From Circinella minor (lineage: Eukaryota; Mucoromycota; Mucoromycetes; Mucorales; Lichtheimiaceae), in assembly GCA_016758965.1 (NCBI GenBank), contig JAEPRB010000084.1:87059-151058 (forward strand): a stretch of DNA of 64,000 nucleotides, read 5' to 3'. The translations under genes and the position numbers were made by a program. The notes beneath the pieces are model-generated. The model had not been told where the DNA came from and searched no databases. It was given only the letters and a program-made list of their open reading frames with translations. This document shows, piece by piece, positions 32,401-42,293 of this stretch; positions within the stretch are counted from its first letter, which is position 1, and each line of letters begins with the position of its first letter.

Positions 32401-33840
32401 AAAAGAAAGAAAGAAAGAAAAAAGTATGTCTACCACGCGAGACGGTGCGAATTCCGATACTGACGCCTACCTCCCAATGTGTACCTCGCAATGACCCCGC
32501 TGAGTTGGGTTACATTGAGGATAGAGCCCAGTTATCCTACCCCTATATTTTGGGCAGGTCTACTGTATTTGCCCCCCCCCCTTCAAGGTCCGAGTCGAAT
32601 TTCACACATCCCAATCTGTTATTTACTAAATTGTATTAAAGCTATGCAAAGCTTTTTTCTAATCAATAGCATTTTTATTGTCTAATTTCAAACTTATTCA
32701 TATTTAGAGTATAAAAAAATTGAATAATGACGATTATAATTTAGTAATAGGATTGTATACAATAGAACACACCTAATACATTGACCACATCCGATGCATT
32801 TTTCCTTTTAATAATATGAAAAAGACGCTTTTTCTGTAATAATAACTATAATTATTCTCATTACCATCAGAAAGCCCATCTTTTTCTCATTCTAATTATT
32901 CTTATTTTATCAAAGGTTATTTTATAACATCATGTCGGTTAACGCGATCTTGTTCAATGACTTGTCTTTTTTAAAAACATCCTCTCATCCTTTTGCAATC
33001 ATCCTATTTTGGCTGGAAGGTAAGATTCATTATATGTATTACTTTTCTTTGTAAACAATTATGAAAAGATGATATCATCTTATCTCTTTATTAAAGTAAA
33101 TCCGATATCATTAGATTAAAACGAGTCATTTTCGTCATTGTTTTCATGATAATAAATTTATATTTTTGTTAATGAATAATCCATTATCATGACATTTCAA
33201 ATACTTTTAACTCATCAAAAACATCCACTTTTCGTATGTAATAATATAGCATAAGAAATCCCATCTTCTTCTCTTTCTCATCCTGTTAATTTTATTACTG
33301 AATGTCTAGTAAAATCACATCGATTGACATGATCTTGTTCAATGGCTTCTTCTTTTTTTTTAAAAAAAAAAAAAGACTTCTCTGTCATTGCCCGATTTAA
33401 TCGATTGCATACAAAAAAGAGCATGCTTATTGTTCTTCAATTACGTCGTAAAAATGATATCATCCTCTTATTAATCAACCATCCGGTATACTCTTTAAAA
33501 AAAGCAAGTCCCTCTTATCTACTTTATCACCCATCCAATAAAAAACACTTCCGATTACAACTGCTTTGAAATTTCTCTTTTTAGAAGTTGTCATACGATC
33601 AAACAATCATTTTTCAACTTGTCAAAATATTATTTATTATTTTTAAATAGATATATAACTATATAATCAAATATCATTATCATGTTAAATATATATCAAA
33701 AGAAAGTATATGTCCTTGTCTTTAAAATAAGACTTAACTTGTCTTCTACCGATGAAAATTGATAAAGTTATAAAGGATTGAAAAATGGTTCATCGTTTCA
33801 ATGTTGGTGTCAATAAAAAAAAAGTATAAAAAGGGTTCAA
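32401..33840. other. Left core of the foldback-like element
   Basis: AT-rich DNA with no recognisable coding domain. A GAAA run near 32405-32420 and a C10 run near 32572. Short frames at 32355-32685 and 33342-33569 are low complexity and not supported as genes. Confidence 0.4.
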
Positions 33841-35110
33841 AAATAAGCACCAAAAAATGTAAAAATCATCACCCTACCTTTTCTTTCTTCTTCCTTTCAT
33901 TCATCTACCATTCATGACTATTTCTTTTCATTACCATCCGTCAAGTCTTGTTCCATCTGGTCAAACTCTCATGATCCATCTGTCTTTTCATCCTCTTGGT
34001 AAACTCTTAATGGTCTTCCTTGTCAAGATGTCACTTCTCTGATCCTTGATTTCGTTGATTATTTTATCCATACATCCTTGCTGCGGCGGTCATGCCAATC
34101 ATCTTTTTTGGCCATGCAATATCGTTTCCTGTCATTTTTCATCTCCTTTGCTTACCATACTATGTGTCGTGTTGTCTGTATCCATTGATCATCCATGCCA
34201 TTATCTACTTGCTGTCTCGTATTTAGTTACGTTTCTTTGATAACCTTTTATTGTACCACTTTATCCAACACTGTTTAGCTTTGCTACTGTACTCCTTCTT
34301 TGTTGCCCTCCACAATATATACATACTGGTCAAGTCATTTCAAACGTGCCATCTTATCATTCTTGTTAAGGTAATGATACCCATCTTTTTTTACCATCCA
34401 TCCGGTGGCACACATCTATTATATCATGACTTCTACATCCATCATCTTATCCATGTTATTTTGCGTTCATTCTCTAACCATCCATATTGCTGCCTTCTTT
34501 TAATGTTTTATATAGTGCCATGTCATTCATCTAATTGTGATACCTGTGGCGCCTTTTTTTTGTTGTGACACCGATCTACTTTGTTTATCCATGCTGCGGT
34601 GATTCGTTTTTTTTTTTACATGATGTGGTGTGCTATGGTATGCTTATAATTTCTTTTTGGTTATCGTGTTTTTTTTTTCATGTCATATTATATACCATCC
34701 ACCTTCTAGTAATACTTACTGTGACACCATTTCTTTTTTATGCCATCCATCTTTTTTAGTTGTCCATCATCCATCTTCTTTGGCCATCCGAGCTGGTTGG
34801 TAATTCTTTTTCTTACCATGAAGTGTTGTTTATATCCACTGGTCTTCCATGCTATGATACTACCTCACATCAAGCCATCTTGTTCTTTCATGATCCACTG
34901 TGGTGTCAAGCTGTCCAAACGTGGTATTTGTTCCTATATGCAAGTGGTCATGTTCTGCCATCCATATGATTTGGAGATCCATGCTGTGACCTTGTTTTTC
35001 TTCCATGTCAAGCCATCCATCCATGATCGTCCATACTATATGGGTTTTCTCGTTGTGTTATATGGTCCTATCTTTCCTACTTTTGTGGTGTCATACCATT
35101 GAAGTACAAC
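33841..35110. repeat. CCATC/ATCCAT-rich degenerate repeat region
   Basis: CCATC, CCATG, TCCAT and GTCAT words recur every 20-27 bp or so, alternating with T-rich runs (for example 33934, 33953, 33976, 34154, 34181, 34192, and densely at 34740-34790 and 35010-35030). It looks like an old short-unit array but lacks a strict period. Several overlapping open frames in different phases are a by-product. Confidence 0.5.
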
Positions 35111-35159
35111 ATCTTTCATAGTGCGTCGTATCAAATTTCCATCTATGTTGCTGCAGTGA

Positions 35160-35460
35160 TTCTTTTTCATGTCACGCCAAGGTGTTGATCGTCTACCATG
35201 TTCATGTTGTTTGTTCCTTGTGACCGGTTCGTTTGGTGTCTGGTGTGTGGGGTTCGCGGGTTTTGGTCGAGGTCTTTTCTTCACTCGCCTGTATGTCATA
35301 GTACCCATTTGCGTCGGGCCGCTCCCGCGTGAATGGGAAGCCGGTTTGGGCCCGTCTCGAGGATCCACTGTTCGTATTGTTGGGGAGGAAGACGGCTTCC
35401 GAGGATCCACTTGCGACACTGGGGAGAGGCGTATGAGTGGGGATTAGGCTTCGGCCAAAA
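35160..35460. other. GC-rich patch within the element
   Basis: About 300 bp clearly GC-richer than everything around it, with GAGGATCCACT occurring twice (about 35360 and 35400). A 127-codon frame on the minus strand (35036-35419), Arg/Pro/Thr-rich, spans it. I see no domain in it, so it is not called a gene. Confidence 0.45.
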
Positions 35461-35590
35461 CCTGCGATTCTTACAAACAGTAAGTTGGGGAAAATGGTTG
35501 TGTATGAAAAGGGGAATAATGATTAAATGAACATTATATGCTAATACACTGAATCCTTTACTTTTTTCTTATATATGTTATATACTCTCG

Positions 35591-36382
35591 GTGTTGGTTT
35601 GGTTTTGGTTTTGGTCTTCTTTATTTTTTATTATCTTGTATTTTTTATCATTTGTATTACTTGTATTATTTTATAACTCCTATGATTGGGGGAGTACCAC
35701 TGACAACCATAATATAAATACTCATAACAACAACAGCGCCGCTAAAAACATTGCACATAACAACAATACCACTGATGACCATAGTAATACTCATAACAAC
35801 AACAGCACCGCTGAAAACATTGCACATAACACTAATACCACTGATGACCATAATAGTGATCATAACAACAACAGCACCGCTGAAAACATTGCACATAACA
35901 ACAATACCACTGATGACCATAGTAATACTCATAACAACAACAGCACCGCTGAAAACATTGCACATAACACTAATACCACTGATGACCATAATAGTGATCA
36001 TAACAACAACAGCACCGCTGAAAACATTGCACATAACAACAATACCACTGATGAACATAGTAATACTCATAACAACAACAGCACCGCTGAAAACATTGCA
36101 CATAACACTAATACCACTGGTGACCATAATAGTGATCATAACAACAACAGCACCGCTGAAAACATTGCACATAACACTAATACCACTGATGAACATAATA
36201 ATACTCATAACAACAACAACAGCAACAACAACAACAACAACAACGCTGCGATCAATGACAACACCTGGATTAGTGACGTTGGAAATGCTAAAAGGAAGCT
36301 GAAAAGAAGTATCGAGGAGAAGGAACACGAACTCTACGTTCTACGTAAAAAATTGAAGATCTTAGAAGATCTTACATGTTAA
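35591..36382 (+). CDS. Element-borne ORF: hydrophobic N-terminus, Asn/Thr-rich repeats, coiled coil
   Basis: Uninterrupted 263-aa frame. Residues 1-32 are strongly hydrophobic (WSSLFFIILYFLSFVLLVLF), a signal anchor or signal peptide. Then come about eight units of a 23-residue repeat containing HNNNSTAENIAHN and NTTDDH, full of N-x-S/T sequons. Then an Asn run and a charged C-terminus, KRKLKRSIEEKEHELYVLRK plus KLKILEDL, with heptad leucines typical of a coiled coil. It ends 70 bp before the right arm. Because the unit is 69 nt, other frames through the repeat are also open, so openness alone is weak evidence. The non-repetitive start and coiled-coil end argue for a real product. No family recognised. 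Confidence 0.45.
   Translation: MLVWFWFWSSLFFIILYFLSFVLLVLFYNSYDWGSTTDNHNINTHNNNSAAKNIAHNNNTTDDHSNTHNNNSTAENIAHNTNTTDDHNSDHNNNSTAENIAHNNNTTDDHSNTHNNNSTAENIAHNTNTTDDHNSDHNNNSTAENIAHNNNTTDEHSNTHNNNSTAENIAHNTNTTGDHNSDHNNNSTAENIAHNTNTTDEHNNTHNNNNSNNNNNNNAAINDNTWISDVGNAKRKLKRSIEEKEHELYVLRKKLKILEDLTC
35696..36230. repeat. 69-bp minisatellite with 138-bp dimeric periodicity
   Basis: ACCACTGA (ACCACTGG once) recurs at 35696, 35768, 35837, 35906, 35975, 36044, 36113 and 36182, so one 72-bp unit is followed by 69-bp units. Neighbouring units differ in a regular A-B-A-B order (CATAGTAATACT against CATAATAGTGAT), giving a higher-order unit of 138 bp. Confidence 0.9.
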
Positions 36383-36989
36383 TCATCGGCTGAATAAATT
36401 GTTAAAGTGTACTGTTGTCTTTCAGTTTGGGCTTTAAATATATGGTATTAGGTTATCTTTCGTGGGTGGCATTAGGTCTGCCTTCATGGTAGGCGTTTTT
36501 GGGTGTGGATTGCTGATGTTAATGAATGGTTGAATTGGATCCTTTTGATCAGACATTTATCCTTCGAAAGGATTATAACCATTATTGATCCGAGTTACCT
36601 TGGGCTTGGCATTGATACACTCTTTTATTGTTTATTTTAGTTTAAATGGCGCGTAGTATATCGTTGCTCGATCATACAAGTTTTCTTTTTAAATGAGATC
36701 TGTACACTTCCATATTGTGTAATATAGATTTAAGGAGTGTTATGTTAGAATACGACAAGCGGGTAATGCCAGGATACACCATACATATTACCGAGAGCTG
36801 AGAATACAAGGTACTTTACGTGTCGTCTCTATGTCCACCAACCGTGAATTCTATCACAGGACTGTGATCAAAATTAAAAGCTGGTGTCAAGTGCAAGTTT
36901 CTAACAAAGGACGACTCTTTAACATCACGCATCATTAGCTCTACCAAGCATGTTACCGCCAGTGGCTGCTAAGGATGGACCTTGTAGGC

Positions 36990-37326
36990 TGTATCCTGGA
37001 AGAGCAAAAACATAATTCGCCAAATAATAAAACATAGGCCGCGAAGTTAAAATTCCTTGGATGCCAACATATAAAAAAGCACATAAGTTGCTTTTTTATA
37101 ATATATAAGCCAAACGCCAAATAAAAATATATCAAACGCCTAAGTAAAATTCATCTAAAGCCAAATTGGAATTTTGACCATGCCAAAATAAAAAATCAAA
37201 TGCCAGGTTAAAAACCTTGTCAGCCAACCTAATCTTCATCATGCGCCAAGTTAAAATGGTTCCAACGCCAAATGGAAATTGGTATTCCGCCAAGTTGAAA
37301 AGTAAGGCACGCCAACCATTAGTGAA
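36990..37326. repeat. 22-bp degenerate array in the right arm
   Basis: Mirror image of the left-arm array, read as GCCAA on the plus strand (for example CGCCAAGTTAAAATGG and CGCCAAATGGAAATTGG), with the same 22-bp spacing. Confidence 0.75.
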
Positions 37327-37345
37327 GATCCTGTATGACAAGTTT

Positions 37346-38584
37346 TATTAGATGGAATATACAAAGTTTGTTGTTCTCTTTTTATATAGAGTATTTTGTT
37401 TTGTTAACATACGCTGTCCACGTTATACAATAAAAGTAGAAGAAAGCTAATGAAAAAGTATCCCAGGTAATAGCTCACTTTTCTTTACCTGGGTTCCGAT
37501 TAATCGGGTTTCATCAGCGTATCCAAAACAATTCTTCCTCACCCCAGACTTTTCCTCTGTCAAACCGCGTACGTACTATCATTATGAGAACGAAAAATAA
37601 CAGTATCGGATTAATTAATTGATCAACTTTTATTAATAAATATATTAAGCATAATCATTGTGTTGTAACGGAAAATTCTCTATTTCTTTTTTATTAGGTA
37701 GTTGACCTCAAAAACGCGTATCAGCAGCAGTGACATCATAGTGAAAGGCAAAGGAAAATATCGGTATGGGTTACTTTAGTACAAGTAAACATCTAAAAAA
37801 GTCTATAAATAAGCGTGTATAGTGATACATATTTTATTTATTCTTCATACCATTCCTCAAAAACTGAATATAAATGTATGTGGGATGAATGTATAATAAA
37901 CACCAAATACATAAAATTAGCAAATAGATTGAGACCCTACGTAATAGCAGGAGTATCATAGCTACTAATAGTTTTTGTGTCTCATAAGTAACACAATGGC
38001 ATAGATTGATGTATCAGAAATATTTTTAAACTGACAACAAGAGTGTATGGATAGTAAATAGCAATTGGTATAGTGGTATATAGTACTGGATGAATGTTAA
38101 CACGTTTAAATTACATGATATTAAAATATGTTAATTTGTAGCCTCAGTCGACGAACATGTATTTTACCCCGTTTTTGGACTATAGTAATAAGTCATTTTG
38201 CCACGTTACGGTCTGTGAATATAATAAATATGCTAACGACACCCGTTTGTTTACAAGAGTGTGCTGGAAGATGCCAGAATATATCATGTTTCGCCCTTTG
38301 AAAACAATCATTTTGTGTTACCCTGTCAGGCGGTCTGCATTGCTTTAAAGCAATTCAAAATTGATTACCGTAACAACCCTCTTTTCACACACAGTCCCTC
38401 GCTCATATTCATATAAACTGAAGTCTGCCATGAGCTTCATTTAAAGTACTCCTTTGGTTTTTTTTTTTTGTGTATTTTAAATAATATCAGTATAATAATT
38501 TTTTTTGTACTTTTTTTTTTCTTCTTCCTTACTTTAATTATAAATAACAAAACTGCATTCAACTCCTTTTTATTTCCTTTTACA
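37346..38584. other. Intergenic region between foldback element and HRI kinase
   Basis: No gene supported. Contains adjacent hairpins: CCCAGGTA...TACCTGGG (37462-37493) and the palindrome CCGATTAATCGG (37496-37507). The last 130 bp are T-rich and form the kinase leader. Confidence 0.5.
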
Positions 38585-41500
38585 ATGTCAGTCGACAAGT
38601 CAGATTCTGAATGTGCCGATGACTCGTCCGATTGTTCGAACAAGTTTTGGCACCGTCCTGATCATGATCAAAGTGAAGCCACCATAAATGACTCGTCTGA
38701 TTCCTTAGGTATTATATATATATATATATATATATGTATACTTTCACCTTTTGCATTCGTCCAAGAGACTGCCCTCTTTCTCTTCTCTCCAAAAAATATT
38801 ATTTTTTCTACATACGTGCAACTTTTTACGTCAATTTTATTTTATCTTTTTGACAACTGACTCATGTATTTACATATGTTATTAGGTGCTAATGAATTTG
38901 GTGGTATTTTGACTGAAAAAAGCAAAAACAGCGATATTAACAGTAACAACAATAACAATAGTAGTAATAGTAATAATACTAATGGCAATGCCGCGTCTAC
39001 TTCCATGGATGATGATCGGGGCATTTCAAAGCGTCGACAAACAAAAATGTTACTAGTGTCTTTGATTGAATCATTTTGTCGAGTTCATGGTGATTCCCCG
39101 GAAGCAAATCGATATATCTTCTTTCTTATTTGTCAAACACTAAGCTCACTTGGATTCATCGATTCAGAATTCGTCGATGAAATGGCCGGTGTTCGATCTA
39201 CTTTTCAATCTGCTTTTCAAACTCTATTTTATACTGCAGTTGAAACTGTTAATGACCCAACTTTTCGTAAACCAATGATGATTGCATCTTCTTCAGCAGT
39301 TGAAGATGATTCTCAATCAGATGGTTATCAGCATCATCATCCTCTTGAAAAGCCACAGCAACAGCATATACAACAGCAGCAGCAACGACACCAGATGCAG
39401 CAGCAACGACAACGACAACGACAAGAATCATTTCAACAGCAAGCAAAAGAACAGCCACCTATATTCGATCTAAATATACAGAATTCGCGTTATTGTAATG
39501 ACTTTGTTCAAGTGAGTTTACTCGGTCGGGGCGGGTTTGCGAGTGTTTGGCGAGCGCACAACAAATTGGATAATATTGATTATGCAGTCAAACAAATTCA
39601 TTTGGGACCTGATTTGACCGATGATGATCGTTGTGGTGATCAAGAACAAGGACCTTACGAAAAGATTTTTCGTGAAATTAAACATCTTGCGCGTCTAGAA
39701 CATAAAAATGTCGTACGATATTATTCTTCATGGTTAGAATATACAACGACACATGAACATTCGAAAGCATCAACTCGTCATCATCATCAACAGCAGCAGC
39801 AGCAAACAACAATAGATAATGAAAAAGAGGAGGATAATGATAGTGACAGTATTTTTGGCGGACAAGATCCAACATTTGACGACCACGATGATGATGAACC
39901 AACATTCTCATCAATCAACAATCAAAAACTATTGGAAGATATGTCCCTCATTAATTTTGCAAATGATAATGATATTAATGATGTTAAGCATAATAAAAAA
40001 ATAAATAATGGTGGAAATTCTATCGATATAGCAAACAATTCATCAGCAGTTGGTTGCATATCAAATGAAAGTATTAACAGCAATAAAGATACGGCGGTCT
40101 GTATCCCAAATATTGATCCGAAAAGGTCGACCCGGAAAGCACGTGAACGACGTATGTCAAAGAATCGTTCAAGAACAAAAAAAAGCTCACGTTGCGGATG
40201 GACCTTGTATATTCAAATGTATTTATGCCCAGGTGAATATCTGTTTTCAAAATTCTTGCTTTTTCTTCCCTTTTCTATTGCTGTATAATTTTGATTTTTG
40301 ACATGACATATTGGTACCATACGTAGCAACGCTACACGACTATATTAAGCATCGAAACGATACTCGATCACCGGTTGACAAGGATCGTAATATTGAACTG
40401 TTCACACAAATTCTGGAAGGTTGTTCTTATATCCATAGCAGTGGTTTGATCCACCGTGATTTGAAACCGAGTAATATTTTTTTGACCATGACTACGAGCA
40501 ACAACGAAATGATTATGAATACCAATGGTAGTAGAAGACATTGGCGATCAACATCATCTAGTCATACACGATTACATCATCAGCATAGCTTTTCATACGA
40601 TTCGGTTCGAAATACAGATGGCACATTACGTGATTGTATGTGGAATGAAACATTAATTCCAAAACTTGGAGATTTTGGTTTAGCAGCTGCAGTCATGACA
40701 ACACATTGTAAAGAAACGCCACCATCAATACTATCTACTTCATCACCTATGACGGATCAATTATCATCCTTTATGGAACATCATCATCGCGGATCTCAGC
40801 ATAGTTTGAGGTCTTTATCGTCTTCTTATTGTCGACGGGGTAGTGACGATAGCAGTAGTAGTAGCAGTAGCAGTGAAGAAGAGGAGGAAGAGGATGGTCC
40901 GTGCGTGATGCATAAATTAACGAGCGCAGTTGGCACAAGAACGGTGAGAGGACTTTTGTTTTTGTTTTTTTTTAAAAAAGAGATGTAATTTTTTTATTGC
41001 CTTACATATATATTTTTTACTCACACCTACATATTGTTAATTTATTTAGTACGCAGCACCAGAACAATTAGCTGATCCGCCTCAGCCTTATGATGACAAG
41101 GTTGATATTTATTCCTTAGGTATTATCTTTTTTGAATTATATCAGCCGTTTACAACGGTCATGGAAAGAGCATGTGCAATTGAGCGCCTTAAAAAGGGGG
41201 TTTTTCCGGATGGTTTTGTAGAAATGTATCCAAAGGAAGTAAGAATATTTATATTTCTTTTTTTTGAATTTTTTTTTTCACGACAATCCTGTTAATTCAC
41301 TGTATTTTATTTTTATTTTTACTATAGTCGGCACTTATTTTATGGATGATGGATGATGAACCGGCACATCGACCGAGTGCAGAGCAGTTATTAGAATTCG
41401 AGCTATTTTTACCTCAAACAGCTGGTGTGAGTTATGTTTCTCTATTACCTTTTCTTCCTTATTTCTTTCATGGCTTGAGAACCAACTGAGGGATTAATGT

Positions 41501-41823
41501 TGGGTGTATATATGTATATATAGGAGGAGGGTATGTATAGTAATTTACAAGCACAGCTTCAAGCAAAATCAGTAGCACTGGATACCAAAGATAAAGAAAT
41601 GGCAGCATTACGTGACAAGATGGAAAAAATTGAACAACAAAATAAGAAGGATATGGAGGTAATGCAAAAACGAGTAGACGAATTACAACATCAACTTAGT
41701 ATGGTGCAGTTAGGACATGTGGAGTGTACACCAAGTCCTACAGCAACAAATAGTAGTAATAGTAGTAATAGTAATAGTAGTGGACTATCCAAAATGCTCA
41801 ATCATGATACACCATGTAAATAG
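38585..41823 (+). CDS. HRI-type eIF2alpha kinase
   Basis: Stress kinase that phosphorylates eIF2alpha and lowers translation initiation. Six exons: 38585-38708, 38886-40232, 40327-40943, 41050-41238, 41328-41426, 41524-41823; in frame, 891 aa. The N-terminal MLLVSLIESFCRVH, FFLICQTLSSLGFID and RSTFQSAFQTLF matches the HRI N-terminal region; no RWD or HisRS part exists, so it is not Gcn2. Kinase domain: glycine loop GRGGFASVW (about 256), YAVKQIHL (Lys about 276), HLARLEHKNVVRYYSSWLE, a long Gln/Asp-rich insert of about 150 residues, then TLYIQMYLCPG, the eIF2alpha-kinase hallmark; HRDLKPSN (about 533), LGDFGLA (about 606), GTRTYAAPEQ (about 694). The loop between DFG and APE is about 90 residues, with Ser/Glu runs, much longer than usual. 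A C-terminal coiled coil (about 793-840) follows, as in HRI and Gcn2 relatives. Convergent with OGDH. Confidence 0.92.
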
Positions 41824-42293
41824 TTATAAAACATATACATATACATATATATATAAATAAGTTAAATAAAAGGATTATCAATGTTCTTGTGTTTTTTTCT
41901 TTAAAAAATAAAAAATAAATCTGCAAAAAAATATATATTTATACATAATATACAAATGTGATATTTCACAATGCAAAAAATAGGAAGGGTTTGTTTTTAT
42001 TTATTTTTTTATCTTCTGTTTTTTTTTTGTTTCTTATTTTGATTCATAATTATCTAAAGAAAAAAAAGATAGATAAATAGATAAATGTGGTAGGGAAGAG
42101 AGACAGATTTAAAGGAAAAGATGATTGTAAAAATAATTTCTTATCGTTATGTGTGTGTGTGTGTGTGAAAGTGTATTTGGAGGATGTAAGAAATGAGAAG
42201 TTCTGATGTACAAATTAAAAGAATAGAAAAGGGAAAAAAACAGTTGCATATAATAAATGAAAAACAAATTTGAAGGAAAGGTTAGAGGCTTGT
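41824..42293. terminator. Convergent 3' region of HRI kinase and OGDH E1
   Basis: 470 bp between two stop codons facing each other, with AATAAA-like signals and A/T tracts (ATAAATAAG near 41853, AATAAATGAAAAAC near 42250 for the other strand) and a (GT)n run at 42150-42166. Probably holds both polyadenylation sites. Confidence 0.45.

Larger units (their letters stand above)
31196..37345. mobile_element. Foldback-like element, about 6.1 kb, with long inverted arms
   Basis: Left arm about 31196-32400 and right arm about 36451-37345 are inverted copies of each other. From the inner end to about 31560/36990 they are almost identical (for example one difference in about 145 bp around 31600-31740 against 36810-36955). 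The outermost 25 bp are more diverged (AAAAGTTGT against AAAACTTGT, then GATTTTCACT against GATCTTCACT). The outer third of each arm is a 22-bp-period TTGGC array. The left arm contains about 308 bp (32030-32337) absent from the right. The 4-kb core holds short-repeat DNA, a GC-rich patch and an Asn-rich repeat ORF. No transposase was recognised and no target-site duplication found, so ends are approximate. Confidence 0.75.

Noticed and set aside
35036..35419. 127-codon minus-strand frame over the GC-rich patch
   Set aside because: Arg/Pro/Thr-biased, with no domain, start context or splice partner; GC-rich DNA has fewer stops by chance. Kept only as part of the GC-patch observation.
35666..36328. 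220-codon open frame on the minus strand (GAVVVMI..MCNVFS repeats) and a 183-codon plus-strand frame over the same DNA
   Set aside because: Both are shadow frames of the 69-nt minisatellite; any multiple-of-three repeat without a stop in one unit stays open in that frame.
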